Origin: Saccoglossus kowalevskii
Taxonomy: Eukaryota > Hemichordata > Enteropneusta > Harrimaniidae
Assembly (NCBI RefSeq): GCF_000003605.2
Contig: NW_003137831.1
Span: forward strand, 113,464-135,449
Reading direction: 5' to 3'
DNA length: 21,986 nt
Within the stretch, counting starts at the first letter, position 1, and every line of letters begins with the position of its first letter. Below, in pieces: positions 9,341 to 18,959 of this stretch. Below the pieces are notes generated by a model. It searched no databases, had not been told where the DNA came from, and saw only the letters and a list, made by a program, of their open reading frames with translations. The position numbers were made by a program, and so were the translations under genes.

Positions 9341-9809
9341 ATGAGGGAGAAAGCCAGGATAGCTTGGTTACGGTCAGGAATGAGAACTAGAGCTAGGTGC
9401 ACGCCAAGCAGTTCGGAATCTGAGTCTGAAAAAGAGAGTTCTGATGAGCGATTTGTGTATTGGATTGAACATCCAGTACCACAGAGATCTCGTGTTGAGC
9501 CTGTGGTTGTGGAGCCAGTGATGACCAGCCCTGTGGCGCTTGAATCAGTCCACCAGGATGCAGAGCCTGTTGGATCGGAAGTTGTTGGTGGTGAACAGAC
9601 ATGGTGAGCAGCCTACAATTCCTGAAAGTGAGCCCCCGCGCAGTCCTGAGATGCCCACTGAACAGCGAGAGGAATCTGAGGCCAGTGATGCTGGAGCTTG
9701 CAGACCACCATTGAGGTATGGTTGTGATCAGTCACATAGAGCTTTGCTAGATGGTAATGAGTCGAATCCTACAGTCCTGCTCGATAAATATGTCAATATG
9801 GCATTGTAG
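9341..9809 (+). pseudogene. Probable C-terminal tail of a Ty3/gypsy Pol, frameshifted
   Basis: Two overlapping plus-strand frames (9341-9607, then 9540-9809) read as one low-complexity tail: an acidic SSSESESEKESSDE run, repeated EPV motifs, then PESEPPRSPEMP and ACRPPLRYG. A Ser/Glu/Pro-rich tail ending in an RPPLRYG-like basic motif is typical of the region after the integrase in gypsy-type Pol. A frameshift near 9590 and stops after 9810 break it. The integrase core is not present upstream, so the left part of the element is missing or unrecognisable. The assignment leans on the downstream polypurine tract and LTR start. Confidence 0.45.
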
Positions 9810-10206
9810 CAGCAGAGTATGGAGAAAGAGATGTCGCTGGTTAAGGAAATGATTTGCGGATATAGCGGACCTGAAGAGGACCCTGGCATCGTGTCCCAGC
9901 GGTAAAGCTGCACACTGTGCTGGTTTTGTTGCGAGAAAGAGGAGCTGTGACAAGGTGAAGAAGCTCACTACAGTTCCTGATAGCGAGGAATCTCATGTTT
10001 CATTGATTTCAGGAGAATGTGTGTCTCCAGCTGTTAGTTTCTTTCTGCCATCGTATAGAATGCCTTCTGGAAATAAACAGACAAGCATTGTTTTAACTGT
10101 TCATGGTTTGTCGGTCTTGTTTTTTGGTTGTTCGCATGGGTGTTTAGGCAGCTGGTATGGTGTGTGTCTGTGTATGTATGTGTTCCACTTTCGGGGTTGG
10201 GCCATG

Positions 10207-10290
10207 AAGGACGATAGCCGAAGTCTGAAGGATAATACACGAAGTCTGAAGGACGATACCCGAAGTCTCAAGGATGATACCCAAAGTCCG
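10207..10290 (+). repeat. 21-bp tandem repeat, four copies
   Basis: The units start at 10207, 10228, 10249 and 10270 with consensus aaggayratacccgaagtctg. They read in frame as the heptad KDDTRSL (first unit KDDSRSL, second KDNTRSL, last KDDTQSP). The array sits about 50 bp before the polypurine tract, a position where gypsy-type elements often have short repeats. Confidence 0.9.
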
Positions 10291-10341
10291 ATGGTTGTGA
10301 CTGTGTGAGGGGCCTACTCGGTCAGGGACGACCTGATATTT

Positions 10342-10353
10342 GAAGGGGGAGGG
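10342..10353 (+). promoter_or_regulatory. Polypurine tract of an LTR retrotransposon
   Basis: The all-purine run gaagggggaggg lies directly before TGTAAC. This is the arrangement of plus-strand primer next to the 3' LTR in Ty3/gypsy elements. It implies that an element in plus orientation ends here. Confidence 0.65.
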
Positions 10354-10640
10354 TGTAACCCATGTTTACGCTGCACTTGGGCCCCTGGTCACACCAGCTT
10401 GTATTCCCATAGTCTGTTTGCATTGACGCATACACGTAATTGTTTAGAGCTGTATTGCGCCCTCACTGTTGGTGGTGTCAATTACTTTTGTTGGCTTTTC
10501 ACGGGAACCTTCGTTGTGAGTGTAATGCAGTGTGGCTATTGTCGCACCTGTACTACTGTGTGCTATACTCTTTTTACCTTGCCCGTACCATCAAAGATGG
10601 AAGGGAAAGGTATATTAAGGGAAAAATTTTGTCTGGCGTT
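10354..10640 (+). repeat. Start of a 3' LTR (right end unresolved)
   Basis: The LTR would begin with TGTAACCC right after the polypurine tract. Inside it there is a TATA-like TATATTAA near 10612. A clear CA end and a matching 5' LTR are not seen in the window, and the assembly gap at 11171 may have cost part of it, so the stated end is arbitrary. No protein is supported in the overlapping frames. Confidence 0.45.
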
Positions 10641-11170
10641 GTCGTCGTTGTTGTTGTCGTCATTAATAATTGTTATTGTGTGCATAATAACTCTACTAAT
10701 TCTATTCCAAACTTTATCAAACTTGGTCACCTTATTCATCAGTATAAAGTCTTCCCTGAGTTTGAACAACAGATGTGCTGTATGAAAATATCATGCAAAA
10801 ATTGAGAAAATCTGATAAAATATTTTGACTGTTTCTACTTGACTGATCACTGGTGATACACATCAAAGGTCACTGATCTCAGTGGAAATATGCATTGTTG
10901 TATGTGTTCAATGAAGCAAATGATTTATCTTGTAATAATATCCTTGGTAATGTATCTCAGAATCCCATACTGGGTTTCAAAACCAACTCATGGAGAGATT
11001 GCACAGTCTGATACACATTTGCAAACCTACCAATAAAATCTTTACAGAAAACAAGATGTCAGAAAATCAATATAAGCACTCCTATGAACTGGGTGCCAAA
11101 CTTTGATCAAGATCTGAAGGGCTAATAGAAAATCTGTTTAGTTCAAAGTTATCAAATCAAAACAATACAT
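10641..11170. other. Non-coding stretch up to the gap
   Basis: AT-rich sequence, possibly including the rest of the LTR. No gene or repeat boundary was seen. Confidence 0.5.
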
Positions 11171-11220
11171 NNNNNNNNNNNNNNNNNNNNNNNNNNNNNN
11201 NNNNNNNNNNNNNNNNNNNN
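11171..11220. other. Assembly gap (50 N)
   Basis: Fifty consecutive undetermined bases. Sequence character changes across the gap, from AT-rich to CpG-rich, so the join may hide an unknown length. Confidence 0.99.
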
Positions 11221-12360
11221 GGATTGTGTCGTCCGGTATGGTAACTGACTACGTCTCGTACTGTAGCTCTAGGGTTTCGCAATTATCAATAGACGACCGA
11301 ATCAGACTACCGATGCAACAGAAAACGCCAAAAACGGACACCAGCGAAATCCAGAGCTACAGAACTGCAGCTACGAGCGCACCTTTTACTATGGAATATA
11401 GTTTTTTTATGACTGGCCGCCGAGATTGCGTCATTTCCCCATAGCATGCGCTTGGTGAATTTTCCTAATTTTTCCTGTGCGTTACTAAGGCCGTTCTGAC
11501 CGCCGATTGTGGTCACTGTTAAATGTAATTTTTCACTGTTTTCATATTTTGTGTATTTAGTGTTTTGGACGCTCGTTTAAGAAACCACGGCGAATTTCCT
11601 CGTTCTGCGGCGTGTTTGGGCAGTGACGCACTCTCTTCGGTAGACTAGTTACGCTGTCTAGTTAGTCGTATTTTGGGATTGGTACTGTAATGTGATTTTA
11701 TTGTGACGTCGTGCATTTAAATCATTGTATTTACCGTGCTTTTTCGTGTGCGTGTTTGAGTACATGCATGTGTGTATATACTGAGTTAATGATTTAATAT
11801 TTACTGTGTTGGACATTGTTAACCTTTTTCCATCCACACGCCCTGTTTCTTTGTTTTGCATAGTGTGAGAACTGGTGTGGGCAGCATTGCTTTGTTCGTG
11901 TTATTCCATTTGTATAGTAGTTAGGTACTTTTCCGTGCTTAGCCTGAATGTTAGGTGCTGTTAGGTTAATTTAGTTCAATTTGAATTTTCCAGTGACAAG
12001 GCGCCATCAGGTTAATTTGGTCAACCTGTTGGGTTAATTTAGTTCAATCTTTAAGCTGGTTTAAATGCTACATTCTGTCGGATTAATAATGTATAGCATT
12101 TATTAGTGGGCTTTACTCTATTGTGCTTTTTGTATGGTGAGATTAGTGTTGATGTTACTGCATTACATTGACAGTATAAGCTGTCACTGTTTGTAACCGA
12201 AATGCATGTGTTGACTGACTCATTCCCTGACTGTATCTACATGCCAACTTCTCTACACCAGACCGTCAAGTCTGTCTTCGGTACACAAGACAGCCCCTGT
12301 GATTGTGAGTAGGAAGACAACTAATGGTATCCTGCGGAGTTTATTTAGACTGGTGAACAG
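11221..12360. other. CpG-rich block, then AT-rich DNA, no gene
   Basis: Roughly the first 500 bp (11221-11740) hold about thirty CpG dinucleotides, far more than neighbouring DNA. From 11950 the sequence gtta-tttagttcaat recurs (about 11965 and 12034). No open frame here shows family motifs. It may be a promoter-like region, or the 5' part of the DIRS-like relic that follows; neither is proven. Confidence 0.4.
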
Positions 12361-12422
12361 AAGTTTCATCATCTGCCTCGCCCCATCGGAGTCCCATGAA
12401 TGCAGGAGGGTGGGGGTGGCAC

Positions 12423-12735
12423 TCTGATAACAGATGCCTCCTTCACAGGTTGGGAAGGACACCTATTGGACGAACATGCCCAATGAATATGTCCCAGCAT
12501 TGAAATCAGGGCCGCCATATCAATGGCTCAAACTGAAAGCAGTGCACTTAGCACTGATACACTTTCTACCCATAGTTTGAGGCCACAGTCTTGCTTCGCA
12601 CGGATAACACAGCGGTGTTCTCCTATATCAACAAGCAGGGGGAGCAGATCTCCATCACTGTCAGTTCTGGTGGAGCAAATTTTCCTTTGGTGCCTGGAAT
12701 ACAAGGTAAAGCTAAGCGCACACCACCTTCCAGGG
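12423..12735 (+). pseudogene. DIRS-like RNase H remnant (copy 2)
   Basis: The RNase H motifs appear in order across three frames: LITDASFTGWEGHL (12423 on, first catalytic Asp), QWLKLKAVHLALIHFLPIV (12521-12577), LRTDNTAVFSYINKQG (12594 on, next Asp), and QIFLWCLEYKVKLSAHHLPG (to about 12735). This set, with RTDNTAV-YIN-QG and AHHLPG, is characteristic of DIRS-type retroelements. The catalytic Glu expected in 'WLELKA' reads Lys, stops interrupt the frame (for example after HAQ and after LPIV), and shifts are needed between motifs, so the element is dead. The RT core is not seen upstream. Confidence 0.8.
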
Positions 12736-13042
12736 ATGTGAAACATTCAAGTGTACGCCCTCTCGTGGCAATGGGTAGCCTTGAGATGGTCCAAAGATTT
12801 GCCACACCATGGAATGCCAAGCTCCTGACATATTTGACAGTCCTGCCGACTCCAGCAGCTTAGATCCTGTACACCTTTCCTGCCTTTCCACTAATTCACC
12901 GAGTACTGGAGAAACAGAAGCGCACCTGCATTTTGACGCTGGTGGCGGCCAACCAAAGCCTGGTTTCCACTACTGTTGGAAATGTTAGTCGAAACACCAG
13001 TGGTGCTTATGGACATACCGGATCTGCTATCCCAACAGTTTA

Positions 13043-13402
13043 TTTGAGCGGGCTGCCAATGTCCTGGCCAGGGCAAATAGGGATTCCACCAATGCAGCCT
13101 ATGACTCAAAGTGGCGGGCGTACATTGATTGGTGTAGTGGAAGGAAGATTGATCCATGCAATCCCTCTGTTGACCAGGTATCTGATTTTTTTGTCCATTT
13201 GTTTGATGAGTTGGGCTTGTTCTATGCGGTAATCATTGTCTGTAGGTTAGCCTAGTCACCCACCATTGAGAATTCTTTGGGAACAAGGCATAGACCCCGA
13301 ATGAGGGAACCGCTCAATTGGGACTTGATGGTTGTACTGTCTGCTTTAAGCAGACCACCCTATGAGCCTCTGGGATCAGCACCACTGAAATATTTGACTA
13401 GC
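13043..13402 (+). pseudogene. DIRS-type tyrosine recombinase remnant (N-terminal part)
   Basis: The frame 13043-13252 (70 codons, then stop) reads FERAANVLARANRDSTNAAY, then a DSKWRAYIDWC box and a VSDFFVHLFDELGL box. This is the SAM-like core-binding domain of tyrosine recombinases found downstream of RNase H in DIRS elements. In another frame, 13310-13402 reads PLNWDLMVVLSALSRPPYEP and then LKYLT, matching the 'WDL..VL..L...P(F/Y)EPl....lk.LT' linker that precedes the catalytic domain. The catalytic Arg-His-Arg-Tyr part is not recognisable. Its order after RNase H at 12423 fits one decayed element. Confidence 0.7.
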
Positions 13403-13540
13403 TCTCGCCTTGAATAGGCATTGAGTAGGCATCACTAGGGGTCTTGTCCTTCTTGAATGGTTTTGCCGCCTTTATGGACAATCAAGCTGTGCTAAAGACA
13501 TGAATCGTGTTTCTCACCCCGAACCAAATCCCAGGACATA

Positions 13541-13700
13541 TTGTCGACCAAGAGTATCAGGCTATGGTTACTGACCCAGCCCGGACGACTGCAGGAATCC
13601 CTGCACATAGGCGATGGAGCAGTCTTGGCAGCAGGTTTTTTGCAGAGAGGTGACTCCTGTCAGCGCTCGTTGGAAGTTCCCAGGTCTTGTTTTCGGCCTA
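13541..13700 (+). pseudogene. DIRS-family fragment with DPARTT motif
   Basis: The frame reads YQAMVTDPARTTAGIPA, continuing one base out of phase as AVLAAGFLQRGD. In DIRS-like Pol a DPARTT...LAQL-GKL segment lies in the RT thumb before the RNase H. Here it lies after the recombinase piece, so it may belong to another, nested or rearranged copy. A DPARTTKG occurs at about 4268 in the other relic. The assignment is tentative. Confidence 0.35.
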
Positions 13701-14038
13701 TGCCCTCATGCAGAATTGTTTCGACTTTTCTTTTCTTTTTTTGGAATGCAAGCTACCCCAGAATATGGGTTTGGGTCTAACATTCTCGGGCACCGTATCA
13801 GCATTTGCTTTTGTTATGGGGAAGACACTGGCAAGGTAAGACACCGTTTGTCACTGGTCTTAACTAGGGAATATTGTCCCGGGCTGGGACACCCTTTATT
13901 GGTTTCTGTTTTGTTCGGAAACCCACTACCTTTAGGCGTCCGACAGTTCAAAATAGTCATTTGATTGATCGTAGTTCATGGTGGATAATTGAACATAGTG
14001 AATTTAGGCAGAGGGTTTTTCACCCGTCTTTTCACATA

Positions 14039-14228
14039 CTGTGGAATACTTTATTTTCGCTGGAATTAATTTTCGCTGAAAAGGCTTTTTGGCGTTTTTG
14101 CTTGGAATTTATTTTCACTGATTTTTGATGAGTTTAATGTGAAATATAGGAAAAAAGTATATTCGCTGGATTTTATTTTCACGGAATCATCCCTTCAGCG
14201 AAAATAGCGAAAATAAAGTATTCTACAG
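14039..14228. mobile_element. MITE, 190 bp, TA-flanked (Tc1/mariner-like)
   Basis: Terminal inverted repeats: left CTGTGGAATACTTTATTTTC, followed by GCTGG, and right ...GCGAAAATAAAGTATTCTAC followed by AG. They are near-perfect reverse complements over about 25 bases. TA dinucleotides flank both ends (14037-14038 and 14229-14230), as in Tc1/mariner target duplication. There is no transposase frame. Additional 'attttcgctg' motifs occur inside (about 14054-14070 and 14160-14180). Confidence 0.85.
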
Positions 14229-14230
14229 TA

Positions 14231-16130
14231 GTTCATACCCACCATAGACTCCTGGTACCTCCCGACCACCCCACTTTCCCGTAGCGATTGGATTATTCCT
14301 TGTATACAGAGAAAACCAGAAGTGATCATAAGGCAAGATGGGGGTTACCCTTTTGACCTTGGTCACGTGTACAGAAAATCTATGAGGTCATGGAGTTTCC
14401 CCTGACCTAGATTTCTCTCCCCGTCATTGGCTGAATCACAGAATAATGCCTACAGTTCATACTAGTCATTTTGACTTACCGGAGTCTATGATGTGTATGA
14501 ACTATGCGAATATGCGAAATCTAATTTCCACGCTAGTTCTTGTCTGATATATATTCCTGACACAAGAGCGCCAACACAGGTTCATATTGACATCAACCCG
14601 AGCGACTAAACTTTGTATTACAGACAAATACATGTAAGAATCGTTGCTATGGAGATATTCTTGAAACACATCTAGCAATGATTGAGGGAGTCGCTTGTAC
14701 AGCAGGTTACAGAAAATAAAAAAAGGCATTTTTTACCGGAAATAAAATAAAAGTTCCATTTACAGTTACAAAAATAGGTTTTTACACTTTACAGATTAAA
14801 ACAAATTCCTGATTAAATTTTACAGTTTTTTTAATATATTTGATAATTTGTGTTTATGAATCAAATGATATCACACATTGAATGCTCCTCTGTTCAACCC
14901 GTTCAACTGTTCAATTACTATTGTTCACCATGATTTTTCTCAACACATGCATTGTATATGCATTGCACCTACAGCTCACAATTCTTCCGCCGCCACAAAT
15001 CTTCTGGTTATGTGTGACGCGCAAACACGAATCAAGCCAGGAATTAATCGTGTGATATTAGTTCTGATGTGATATACTTCCCGGAGTTCTACTAAGAAGA
15101 ATGAACGGAATGTTTGAGACTGTCTTGTTAACTTCGAACGTAAATGGCGCATTACTTTAGCAGATGTAGAATCAAGTTATTAAAATAAGTATTACAGTGA
15201 CAAATAAAAACTATGTTTGAAGGTAAAATAACAGAAATATACTATACATGGCGAAACAGGGCTCATCATGGTCTGTTGTAAGTCATTTTGATAAAATAAT
15301 ATTGAATGTACATACTCAGCCAAACACCATTTACGTAGCAATTGGAAGTAGATATCTCTCATATTTTGTATAAACATTGTATTTTGGTCAAAACAGCTAC
15401 TTTCGACGACGTCTTGAAAACTACCAGCTCAATTGGTTTAATACCTGGTAGGTATGTAGGTACCTCAGCTTAATCTCTGTAAGATTTTTTATCATTTTGT
15501 GACGATATCAACTATTTCATGTTTGGGTAAAACAATACGTGGTCATACTTGACTAAGTGTTCGTAGAATCACCAATAGAAGGGAACTAGAAGAGACTGTG
15601 TTTCTACATTTTATTCTAGTAAGACAAAAGATTAGTTGAATTACAAAAAAATGTGATACGTATTATGTACAACGTCAATCAAACTAATGTCACACCTTTA
15701 AAGAAAATGACACGTCAAGTGTTTGCATGTTGAACCACGTCTTGTAAACTCGCACAAAAAACACAGGTGGTCGTGATATTTTGTATTATTTGTATTACTG
15801 ATAATTTCAATATTACAAGTACCTTTAGTATCAGTATTTTAGAGAATCCCGTGACTTCAAACACCAGATAATTTTAATTCTAAAACAATTTTAGTAAGAT
15901 AATTGTTATATACGATTGGGAGTTTGCCACCATTTAACACCCCAGAAATTGTTTCAATTTCTTATTGATTGAGCCTGGCTGTTATTTACATATACATGTG
16001 CTCGTATTTAATTATCAAGTTTATTTAATTATATTTACTAGTAACACTTGCATTTAAACTCATATGTAGGATTAAGCATTAGATATACATAATAATATGT
16101 GTATCCCGCCCTCTTGTGGTGAGCTATCAA
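14231..16130. other. Gene-free stretch
   Basis: AT-rich DNA without recognisable genes. Short frames (14502-14729 minus, 14878-15072 plus, 15192-15377 minus) have no family motifs. If the second gene copy at 16150 has an upstream exon it could lie here, but none was recognised. Confidence 0.55.
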
Positions 16131-16149
16131 TATTTACTTGTCTGTAAAG

Positions 16150-16557
16150 TTACATTACAATCAACAACACGACAATTGACGCCACATTGTGAATGATGTC
16201 CATGGCTTCTCGGCGTTGAATGGATGGACAGAACTAAAACAATACTCCAGGGGACAATACGCAGCCAGTTCCACAGCTTCATGGGCTGTTCCTATGGGTA
16301 ACAATAACGTGATGTTTTTGCCCAAAAATCTAGGACCAGCTAACTACTTCTCTCTACGAGCCATATCTCCCAATATTGTTAGAAGTACCAAGTTTGGTAT
16401 TTGCTTAGGTCAAAGCAATGATGTAAACTGCTTTCCTGGGCCAACCGGAAGAATGAGTGTAAACTGGAATGGAAGCTCAGAAGAAACAGGTTTCAAAATT
16501 GTTTACGAAGGAAATAATACTCATAACGCGACCATGAACATTGATCTGGAACATTGA
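16150..16557 (+). pseudogene. Second copy of the 219-aa gene, truncated and frameshifted
   Basis: From about 16150 the sequence reads ITINNTTIDATL and a stop, then continues one base out of phase (open from 16180) as NDVHGFSALNGWTELKQYSR and on to TGA 16555-16557. It matches the 6244 gene through the ITINN strand, YFSLRA, TKFGICLG, FPGPTGRMSVNW and GNNTHNATMNIDLE. A middle segment of roughly 30-35 residues present in the first copy is absent here. The N-terminal ~35 residues are missing, and no Met in good context starts the frame, although a possible AG acceptor lies at 16148-16149. Most likely a pseudogene. A functional short form using an unseen upstream exon cannot be excluded. Confidence 0.7.
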
Positions 16558-16609
16558 GTAATTAACATCAAAATCAAATGTACCAACTAAGAAAAAAATA
16601 TCATCAATA

Positions 16610-16690
16610 ATGCATTTTGCTGATGTCATCAATCGACTTCTTATTAATGTCTATTGGACTATTGAAATATTTGCTGGTTCCTAATGTCAC
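16610..16690. repeat. 3' UTR blocks shared with the first gene copy
   Basis: Positions 16610-16640 (atgcattttgctgatgtcat, caatcgactt) match 6951-6985. Positions 16667-16690 (tatttgctggttcctaatgt) match 7295-7320. In copy 1 these blocks are about 310 nt apart, in copy 2 about 26 nt. The duplicated unit therefore included the 3' flank. Confidence 0.75.
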
Positions 16691-16726
16691 CTATATGTTA
16701 TTGAGCCCCTGTTCACCAGTTTTTAT

Positions 16727-17412
16727 TAGTCCCCGTTCGGACGTAGTCCGAAAACGGGGACTTATGTTTTGCCCTGTGTGCGTCCGTGCGTGCGTCCGTG
16801 CGTCCGTGATCACCTGTATCTCGAACATGCATGGACCGATTAAGTTCAAACTTCACTCATACATCACACATTATATGGGAAATATGCACATGCATTTTAT
16901 TCATGATCCGATTAACGATAGCCGAATAGCGGCCATTTTAAGGCCGAAAATGCATCAAAATCGCACATTTTCACCATTCCGGACCCGGATCTCTGTTATG
17001 CATGGACAGATTTTGTTCAAATTTGGTACATACATTAAACATAATAGGACCTTGATGCACGTCATTTTTTTTGGATCGGGTTTGAAATGGCCGACTGGCG
17101 GCCATTTTGTATTAAAGAATTCAGTTCTGGATCCGTATCTGAGACATGCTTGGATTGATCGAGTTCAAACTTCACACACACAAGGTACATCATGTCACAA
17201 ATATGTATGTGCATTTGTTTCATGATCCGCTTAACAATAGCTGAATGATGGCCATTTTAAGGCCGAAAATGCATCAAAATCACGTATTTTCACAGTCATG
17301 CATGGATCGATTTTGTTCAGATTTAGTACAATGTGTTGTACATATGCAGGTGCATTTCGGTCATGATCTGCTTTGAATGTATATGTCACTCAAATATGAA
17401 TGGAACGGGGAC
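16727..17412. mobile_element. Inverted-repeat-bounded repeat with tandem core
   Basis: It starts with a hairpin: arms AGTCCCCGTTCGGAC (16728-16742) and GTCCGAAAACGGGGACT (16746-16762). A short gtgcgtcc tandem run (16778-16809) follows. Two ~320-bp units follow, marked by 'catgatccg.ttaac.atag' (16902 and 17221), 'ggccattttaaggccgaaaa' followed by tgcatcaaaatc (16932 and about 17250), and 'atgcatgga...gattttgttca' (about 16999 and 17297). The right end (ggaacggggacgt, about 17400-17412) is the reverse complement of the left GTCCCCGTT. No transposase is present. The long frame across it is incidental. Confidence 0.75.
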
Positions 17413-18870
17413 GTGTCATTGACAATGACTTGTTGCAATGATAAACTACACTGTTGGTGTGACAACTATGAAATACAATTGCTAAAAAATCATTATATAT
17501 CAAATAGAACAAATTCCATAAAAGTTCTGTTTCTAGGAAACTTCAAGGACCCCTTGAATAGCATGTAACAGCTGGCTGGCAATGTATATACTCTTCTATT
17601 CTTCTTCTGAATGGCAAATGAACAAGACTGAGTAACCCTGATTATTATCATACACAACCCCAGCAGTACCACAGCGATTATGAGGCACATGGATTGAACT
17701 GAAAGCCTGAGATGAATATTAGGAACACCAGTTCATCTAGTCTCATATTCTTGGAGAAGTGATTAGTTCACAAGGTGACCGAAAAGTATATCAGAAAAGG
17801 ATATAGCATGCAGCTTGCTCCATCACCTGCAAGATGGTAAGGCTACTAAAATAAGTTCTCCTTGTCAAGGATATGCTGCATAATGTGGCTCTTCAGGAGT
17901 TTGCTGAAGCGATACCAGCACTAATTACGGAGAGTAAAATGGTGGAAACAATCTCTGCAGTGTAGTAGCATGTGATCGAGTTAACCCATTAATGAGCCCT
18001 CTAATCAAGCCGTTCCAAGCGATGTTCCTTTAGAAACTGACATACAACATGGGGATGGCAGATTTGATATCCCCTATTGTGGATAGTGCCTTGCTATTTA
18101 CATTTTCATTGCGCTCTTGCAGAGAGAATGCAACCAGGTATTATCACATTTTATGCCAAACATGTGTAACGAACATCATTTGTTCAGTGATATGACCAAG
18201 AGATTGAATGATCATCTCGTTTAGAAATCAGCGAGTGTCCTAAGGGTCCAACTGCAATCAGTCACTCTGTGCCACCCATTTGAGATCCAAGGTGGTGTGT
18301 TGAGCACATCAGGATTCCTCTTTGTTGAGACAGGTAACGACAGTGGTATTGCTGCAATAAAAAATTATACTCTGTCCTTGATATTTGACAGAAAGTTCCT
18401 GATGATGGAAAAACAGCACTTTCAGCTTCTTCCAGTAAATATGTCCAGGCAACTGGGTGGAGGACCAGACAATTCGGGGACACTTATAATTTAAATTGAA
18501 AGCATTGGAGAGTTATGGTTTGTGGTGTTGCATGAGGCAGAGCCTTCACAGGCGAAATATGCCCATGATGTACATGATCTTGCAGTGATCTTACAATATC
18601 ATAACAAAATGGTTAATGAGATATTGAAGTTTGAATCAAAAAGTCGCTTTGTTTAATAGTTACAACCAGTACATGATCATTTTTGTGAATAACCAATACA
18701 AAAATGATAAAATGCCGATCACACAATCGAATACCGACATAAAGTACCATTAGTTGAAAAAAAAATTGAGATATCAAGTAGTCTGAAAACATGATAACGT
18801 GAAGTAGTGTGTTGTTTTGTATAGACAATATGTCAAGAACATATTCTGATAAAAATAACTATGACACAAA
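17413..18870. other. Gene-free stretch, possible weak retroelement debris
   Basis: No intact gene. A short plus-strand run near 17785-17840 reads YIRKGYSMQLAPSPARW, which resembles the 'GY.l.f...P' entry of DIRS/retroviral-type RT, but nothing else supports it and stops follow at once. The rest is unassigned. Confidence 0.4.
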
Positions 18871-18880
18871 TTTGAAGTCA

Positions 18881-18907
18881 TGGGTTCGAATCCCACTTCT
18901 GACACCA
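18881..18907 (-). promoter_or_regulatory. tRNA-Leu-complementary primer binding site (minus strand)
   Basis: On the minus strand TGGTGTCAGAAGTGGGATTC continues with GAACCCA. This is the exact complement of a eukaryotic tRNA-Leu 3' end, including CCA and the T-loop (GGTTCGAATCCCACTTCTGA, then CACCA). Because the CCA is present and no tRNA 5' half (A box, anticodon arm) precedes it on the plus strand, it is best read as an LTR-retrotransposon primer binding site. The minus-strand sequence just before it ends AATAAAGGATGCTGACAT, compatible with an LTR end. No gag follows it on the minus strand. Confidence 0.6.
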
Positions 18908-18959
18908 ATGTCAGCATCCTTTATTCTATGTTTTTGCCATATTACCGCAAACTCTGCAA

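Noticed and set aside
9393-9602. Minus-strand open frame opposite the Ser/Glu-rich tail
   Set aside because: It is antisense to the better supported Pol-tail frame. The Gln/His/Pro-rich composition is the mirror of the plus-strand repeats.
16617-17225. 202-residue plus-strand open frame
   Set aside because: It runs through the 3' UTR remnant of the second gene copy and the tandem repeat at 16727-17412. The frame is not the same in the two repeat units and no domain is recognisable.
17785-17960. DIRS/retroviral-type RT start (YIRKGYSMQLAPSPARW)
   Set aside because: One short pattern match, immediate stops and no following RT motifs. Mentioned only as weak debris.
18262-18494. Overlapping open frames on both strands
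   Set aside because: Neither has recognisable motifs. The overlap on opposite strands suggests chance openness.
18881-18907. tRNA-Leu gene
   Set aside because: Only the 3' part with CCA is present. No acceptor 5' strand, D-arm or anticodon arm precedes it, so a primer binding site is the better reading.
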